In this document: positions 6,199 to 8,522 of the stretch, in pieces
How positions within the stretch are numbered: the first letter of the stretch is position 1
How the letters are laid out: the number at the start of each line of letters is the position of its first letter
NCBI GenBank assembly: GCA_027036655.1
Contig: JALWEC010000375.1
Span: 1 to 8,522, forward strand
Source of the DNA: Melioribacteraceae bacterium
Lineage (GTDB): Bacteria > Bacteroidota > Ignavibacteria > Ignavibacteriales > Melioribacteraceae
Length of the DNA: 8,522 nt
Direction: 5' to 3'
Notes under the pieces: model-generated
What the model was told of the DNA's origin: nothing
The model's input: only the letters and a program-made list of their open reading frames with translations
The model's database searches: none
Position numbers and translations under genes: made by a program

Positions 6199-6538
6199 AA
6201 AAAGAGAGCTAACCAGATTATCAGGTGATTTCAAAAAATGTCTGTTTGAAGAAGCCAAAAAGCAAAATACAATTCAAAATATAAATTCGGATATTAAAAA
6301 CAATTGGAAAACTGTTGCGTTAAATGGTAAAGTAGTTGAAATTGACAAAGAAGAAAAACAAGAAATTGAAAAGTTTAATTCCTTATATGAAGAAAGATTA
6401 TTGAGGTACAATCAAAGTCAGAAAAAAATAATTGAAAATAAAACCGAACAATCAGAAAGAGAAAAGGAAGCACTAGAATTACTTTCAGAATTAGACTCCA
6501 CAATTACAGAGTTAGAAGATGAAAAATTAAAAAATTAA
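6179..6538 (+). pseudogene. Coiled-coil protein segment lacking its own start
   Basis: From 6179, right at the methyltransferase break, a different frame becomes coding and gives about 119 residues up to TAA 6536-6538. It begins SSEFIRRKRELTRL. It is rich in Glu, Lys, Gln and Asn, with heptad-like patterning, especially over the last 50 residues (NKTEQSEREKEALELL, then LDSTITELEDEKL), which predicts a coiled coil. No ATG opens this segment; the only upstream start in frame, TTG 6095, would use out-of-frame methyltransferase bases. It is therefore probably the truncated remainder of a longer gene. The same frame stays open after the TAA into the next feature, so both may be one gene with a nonsense codon. 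I do not recognise the family. Confidence 0.5.
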
Positions 6539-6547
6539 TTATTGAAA

Positions 6548-7015
6548 ATGGAGCTCGCTGATGCAAAAAAGAATATTCAAACTTTATCAAAAACACTCGC
6601 TACAAAATCAGTTTCGCAAGTTGAAAACCAAAAAATAAAAATTAAATTTCCATTTAATATTTGCGTTTTAGGCGAAGTCTCGGAAACATCACAAATTCGA
6701 AAAGATCTAAATAATTATTTTGAAAAGTTCGGAGTTAATGCTACTAAATGGAGCATTGATTTTTTTAACAATAAGAAATTACAAAATAGTAATATATTAA
6801 GTTCTTTGTATAAAGGTCGGAGTAGATATTCCTTAATCATTACTGTCCAAATATTTCTTCATTCCGGAAAAGGAAACGAAAAAGCAAATATTATTTCTGA
6901 AATAGAAAATGATAAATATATTCCGCATTGTGTTGGGTGTAATCCAAAAGACTTATTAACCCCAAGTAAAGTAATTAAGGTTATTGATGAATTTGTGAGA
7001 AAGCCCCGCCCATAA
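6548..7015 (+). CDS. Uncharacterised protein, coiled-coil start and unrecognised C-terminal domain
   Basis: ATG 6548 gives 155 residues; TTG 6542 is an alternative start. Residues 1-30 (MELADAKKNIQTLSKTLATK onward) look helical and continue the coiled coil encoded just upstream in the same frame. From about residue 33 a globular domain appears to begin: IKIKFPFNICVLGEVSETSQ, a hydrophobic strand followed by a turn, as in a Rossmann-like fold. Further hydrophobic strands SLIITVQIFLHSG and a Cys-Val-Gly-Cys motif (HCVGCNP) follow. The end is basic (VRKPRP). It has no signal peptide or membrane segment. I cannot assign a function. It could be an independent short gene or the C-terminal half of a larger coiled-coil protein split by the TAA at 6536. 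Confidence 0.55.
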   Translation: MELADAKKNIQTLSKTLATKSVSQVENQKIKIKFPFNICVLGEVSETSQIRKDLNNYFEKFGVNATKWSIDFFNNKKLQNSNILSSLYKGRSRYSLIITVQIFLHSGKGNEKANIISEIENDKYIPHCVGCNPKDLLTPSKVIKVIDEFVRKPRP

Positions 7016-7077
7016 CATAAGCTATAAGCAATAGCTAAAAAACGCTACTGCTCATAGCAGGTCATTATTATAAATTG

Positions 7078-7094
7078 AAGCGCTTAGCGCTTTT
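7078..7094 (+). terminator. Possible terminator of the plus-strand island operon
   Basis: AAGCGC (7078-7083) pairs perfectly with GCGCTT (7087-7092) around TTA, and T continues to 7094. The stem is short and the T-run only four bases, but it lies 63 bases after the last plus-strand stop codon and is the first hairpin with trailing T. Two hairpins without T-runs, AGCTAT/ATAGCT (7020-7036) and CTGCT/AGCAG (7048-7060), precede it. Confidence 0.35.
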
Positions 7095-7115
7095 GATGAG
7101 AAATATTGAATTTTA

Positions 7116-7220
7116 GAATTTTGCGGTTAAAAAAACCGAAGCCGGAATGTTTACATTTAAACAAATTAACTGTAAAGCAGTTGAATTAACGGAAACATTC
7201 TTTTTCATTTTACAAAATTC
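7116..7220. repeat. Nested inverted repeat, about 105 bases
   Basis: Three sets of complementary arms are nested: GAATTTTG (7116-7123) with CAAAATTC (7213-7220), GAATGTTT (7145-7152) with AAACATTC (7193-7200), and AACTG (7168-7172) with CAGTT (7178-7182). The last is extended by AATT on both sides past a bulged G. A side hairpin CGGTT/AACCG (7124-7138) lies in the left arm. A single folded RNA or a small palindromic element could explain it. No reading frame of note lies inside. Confidence 0.5.
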
Positions 7221-7268
7221 GACCTTGCGGTTTTGTACATAGTCTATATTCAGTAAAAATTGTGATAT

Positions 7269-7378
7269 TTTCGGCGGAATATTTTTCCAAATACTTTAAA
7301 GTCCCTTGTTGGTAAGGCATTCAGAAATTACTTCATCCCGTTTTGGTACTGGCTTGCCCAAGGTTAGGGAATAAAGCT
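7269..7378. repeat. Right copy of the island-flanking direct repeat
   Basis: Bases 7269-7325 match 3784-3840 in the same orientation, with 46 of 57 identical, and looser similarity reaches 7378. Read on the minus strand this copy keeps one open frame with LGKPVPKRDEV, then ISECLTNKGL and TAA at 7296-7298. That frame runs back without stops through the M16 terminator hairpin, with no evident start. It is therefore a gene tail rather than a whole gene. The protein family is not recognised. Confidence 0.7.
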
Positions 7379-7390
7379 GTTCTAAAGTAA

Positions 7391-7424
7391 TTACCCCGAA
7401 GGGAACATATCGCCTTCGGGGTAA
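7391..7424 (-). terminator. Terminator of the M16-family gene
   Basis: A perfect 12-base inverted repeat, TTACCCCGAAGG (7391-7402) and CCTTCGGGGTAA (7413-7424), encloses a 10-base loop, starting 11 bases after the M16 stop codon on the minus strand. The strong GC-rich stem and its position argue for transcription termination. On the minus strand only a broken T-stretch (TTACTTT) follows, so it may be a weak rho-independent site or an RNA-stabilising 3' end. Confidence 0.65.
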
Positions 7425-7434
7425 AGGTAAAGAA

Positions 7435-8522
7435 TTAATCTACTTTAAAAAAATCGTCTTTTACGCCGGAATTGATTTTAACTTCTTTAACCGTCATATC
7501 AATTGTTTGGGGCCCGACCGTTTGAACAATTTTGCCCGGATATTTTATTCCGTCCCAATCTTTGTAATCGGAAAAATCCACCGTTGTGGCAAATTCGCCC
7601 TGAGGAGTTTTTCTTGAGGACGCTTCTCTCAACTTTAATCCGGTTTTCGAATCGATATAGATTACGCTGCTGTTGCCGTTGGGGAATGTCAGTTTAACTT
7701 TGTATGCGGACTTATCATTTACCTTCCCCAGTCCGATAAGCTCGGGTTTAACTCCGAGCTCCTTATAGCGTAAAAGAGGATACATTTCGCTCTCCTCTTT
7801 AAGGGCTTCAAGCTGTTCTCCTTCTAACTTTTTGTTTTGTCCCATCCCTGAAACGACCGCATTCTTGCCGTCAAATTTTTGCGTTTGCTGCATCGCTCCC
7901 AAATCGAGATTGAAATAATATTTGTTGGGGAATTTTCTGACAACCGTAATTTTAATATTCATTCCCTGAATATTCCCTTCCATCATTACGGTTTCATCCT
8001 TGATGCCGTTGATTTTCTTTTTCCCGCCGATTGCTTTTACATACTTGTCAATTACTTGCTCAACGGTAATGTCGGCGGGCAGTTTCTCGGCGTCGGGATC
8101 GACCTTGTTCCCGTAGGTATCGTAATAATCTACCTTGCCGCTCAAACTGAACTTTTTCAGCTTTTGCCCGACTTCACTGTTGTTGCCTACAACCAGTACG
8201 TAAGCTTTATCCGGTTTAATGTATTTTCTCGAAGCTTTGTAAACGTCGTCCACGGTAACCGCGTCGAGGTTTTTCAGATAATTTTTGTAGTAATCTTTCG
8301 GAAGATTATATCTTTCAACGTTGATTGCAAAGCGGGCAATCGTGGAAGGATTTTCGAGCGAGCGCGCAAATTGTCCGATCATGAATTTCTTTACCGTGTT
8401 TAATTCATCTTCGGTAACTTTTTCGCTTCGCATTTTTTTCATTTCATATAAGAATTGCGTAACGGCGCTGTCCGTAACGGCGTTGCGAGCTTCGCAAGTC
8501 GCGTCGAACATTCCCATATAGA
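7435..8522 (-). CDS. M16-family peptidase C-terminal part with LolA-like domain (5' end outside window)
   Basis: The frame continues through the window edge: the codon before the Met at 8515-8517 is a sense codon (Tyr), so the gene is 5'-truncated by the window. About 361 residues are visible. Residues 1-112 match the C-terminal lobe of insulinase/pitrilysin-like M16 peptidases: DATCEARNAVTDSAVTQFL, KVTEDELNTVKKFMIGQFA, RYNLPKDYY and the end YVLVVGN. The zinc motif HxxEH would lie upstream and is not seen; many M16 proteins of this type are catalytically silent partners. From about residue 146 a second domain of some 215 residues begins (VIDKYVKAIGGKKKING). It has alternating beta strands and resembles LolA/outer-membrane-lipoprotein-sorting-like domains, a fusion I associate with Bacteroidota-type genomes. 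Such proteins are usually exported to the periplasm; the signal peptide would be off-window. Terminator at 7391-7424. Confidence 0.85.
   Translation of the reverse strand, partial: YMGMFDATCEARNAVTDSAVTQFLYEMKKMRSEKVTEDELNTVKKFMIGQFARSLENPSTIARFAINVERYNLPKDYYKNYLKNLDAVTVDDVYKASRKYIKPDKAYVLVVGNNSEVGQKLKKFSLSGKVDYYDTYGNKVDPDAEKLPADITVEQVIDKYVKAIGGKKKINGIKDETVMMEGNIQGMNIKITVVRKFPNKYYFNLDLGAMQQTQKFDGKNAVVSGMGQNKKLEGEQLEALKEESEMYPLLRYKELGVKPELIGLGKVNDKSAYKVKLTFPNGNSSVIYIDSKTGLKLREASSRKTPQGEFATTVDFSDYKDWDGIKYPGKIVQTVGPQTIDMTVKEVKINSGVKDDFFKVD

Larger units (their letters stand above)
7016..7434. other. Hairpin-rich noncoding stretch at the right end of the island
   Basis: I see no gene here. From left to right it contains three short hairpins (7020-7036, 7048-7060 and 7078-7092), a nested inverted repeat (7116-7220), an inverted pair TACAAAA (7211-7217) and TTTTGTA (7231-7237) that competes with it, the right copy of the island direct repeat (7269-7378), and the terminator of the M16 gene (7391-7424). 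Confidence 0.6.

Noticed and set aside
3504..6538. Alternative genetic code explaining the in-frame stops.
   Set aside because: The two interrupting codons differ (TAG and TAA), and both are also used as normal ends of intact genes in the window.
3994..7016. Integron cassette: GTTATGGGC at 3994-4002 and its complement GCCCATAAC at 7008-7016, spanning the last stop codon, look like attC half-sites.
   Set aside because: No second matching half-site or paired L boxes follow 7016, so no attC stem can be drawn. A 9-base inverted match is expected by chance several times in a block of this size.
7010..7240. CRISPR-like or type III toxin-antitoxin RNA repeat array.
   Set aside because: The hairpins have different sequences and spacings; there is no tandem repeat unit.

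Overview
The window looks like a chromosome segment from a low-to-medium GC member of the Bacteroidota/Ignavibacteriota side of the FCB group. The clues are Bacteroidota-type promoter motifs (TAnnTTTG), few clear Shine-Dalgarno sequences, and an M16 peptidase with an added lipoprotein-like C-terminal domain. The exact lineage is inferred. It falls into three parts: a conserved minus-strand operon (about 83-3281), a visibly AT-rich accessory island (about 3438-7400), and the 3' part of a minus-strand M16-family peptidase gene (7435 to the window edge).

The conserved operon reads right to left: era (ribosome-assembly GTPase), an EamA/DMT-type membrane transporter, a short acylphosphatase, ispF (MEP isoprenoid pathway) and a DedA-family membrane protein. 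Every junction overlaps or is separated by 2 bases, so one transcript with translational coupling is likely. A terminator-like hairpin at 10-41 faces this operon and probably ends a plus-strand gene lying off the left edge.

The island holds several defence or toxin-antitoxin pieces in different states of decay. (1) A RelB/DinJ-like antitoxin gene on the minus strand (3438-3692) has a good promoter with a built-in operator, but an amber codon interrupts it and no toxin follows. (2) A plus-strand operon begins at a TAnnTTTG promoter just after a perfect 19-base palindrome. It encodes an AbiEi-type antitoxin/regulator whose reading frame has no ATG, GTG or TTG at its natural start, and then an apparently intact AbiEii-type nucleotidyltransferase toxin. 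(3) With no gap after the toxin stop codon comes the first 74 codons of a type III-like DNA methyltransferase, cut off at its EGDNYH motif before the catalytic DPPY. (4) At that break the sequence switches to a coiled-coil coding segment, an in-frame TAA, and a further 155-codon reading frame that I do not recognise.

Two diverged direct repeats (3784-3906 and 7269-7378), themselves relics of the 3' end of some coding sequence, lie at the two ends of the plus-strand block and suggest how it was acquired or rearranged. The noncoding stretch 7016-7434 is rich in hairpins, including a nested inverted repeat (7116-7220) and a strong terminator for the M16 gene (7391-7424).

The most interesting reading is a formerly composite locus, AbiE toxin-antitoxin genes at the head of a type III restriction-modification operon, now truncated and joined to an unrecognised coiled-coil gene. 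No CRISPR array, tRNA, rRNA, transposase or integrase gene was seen.
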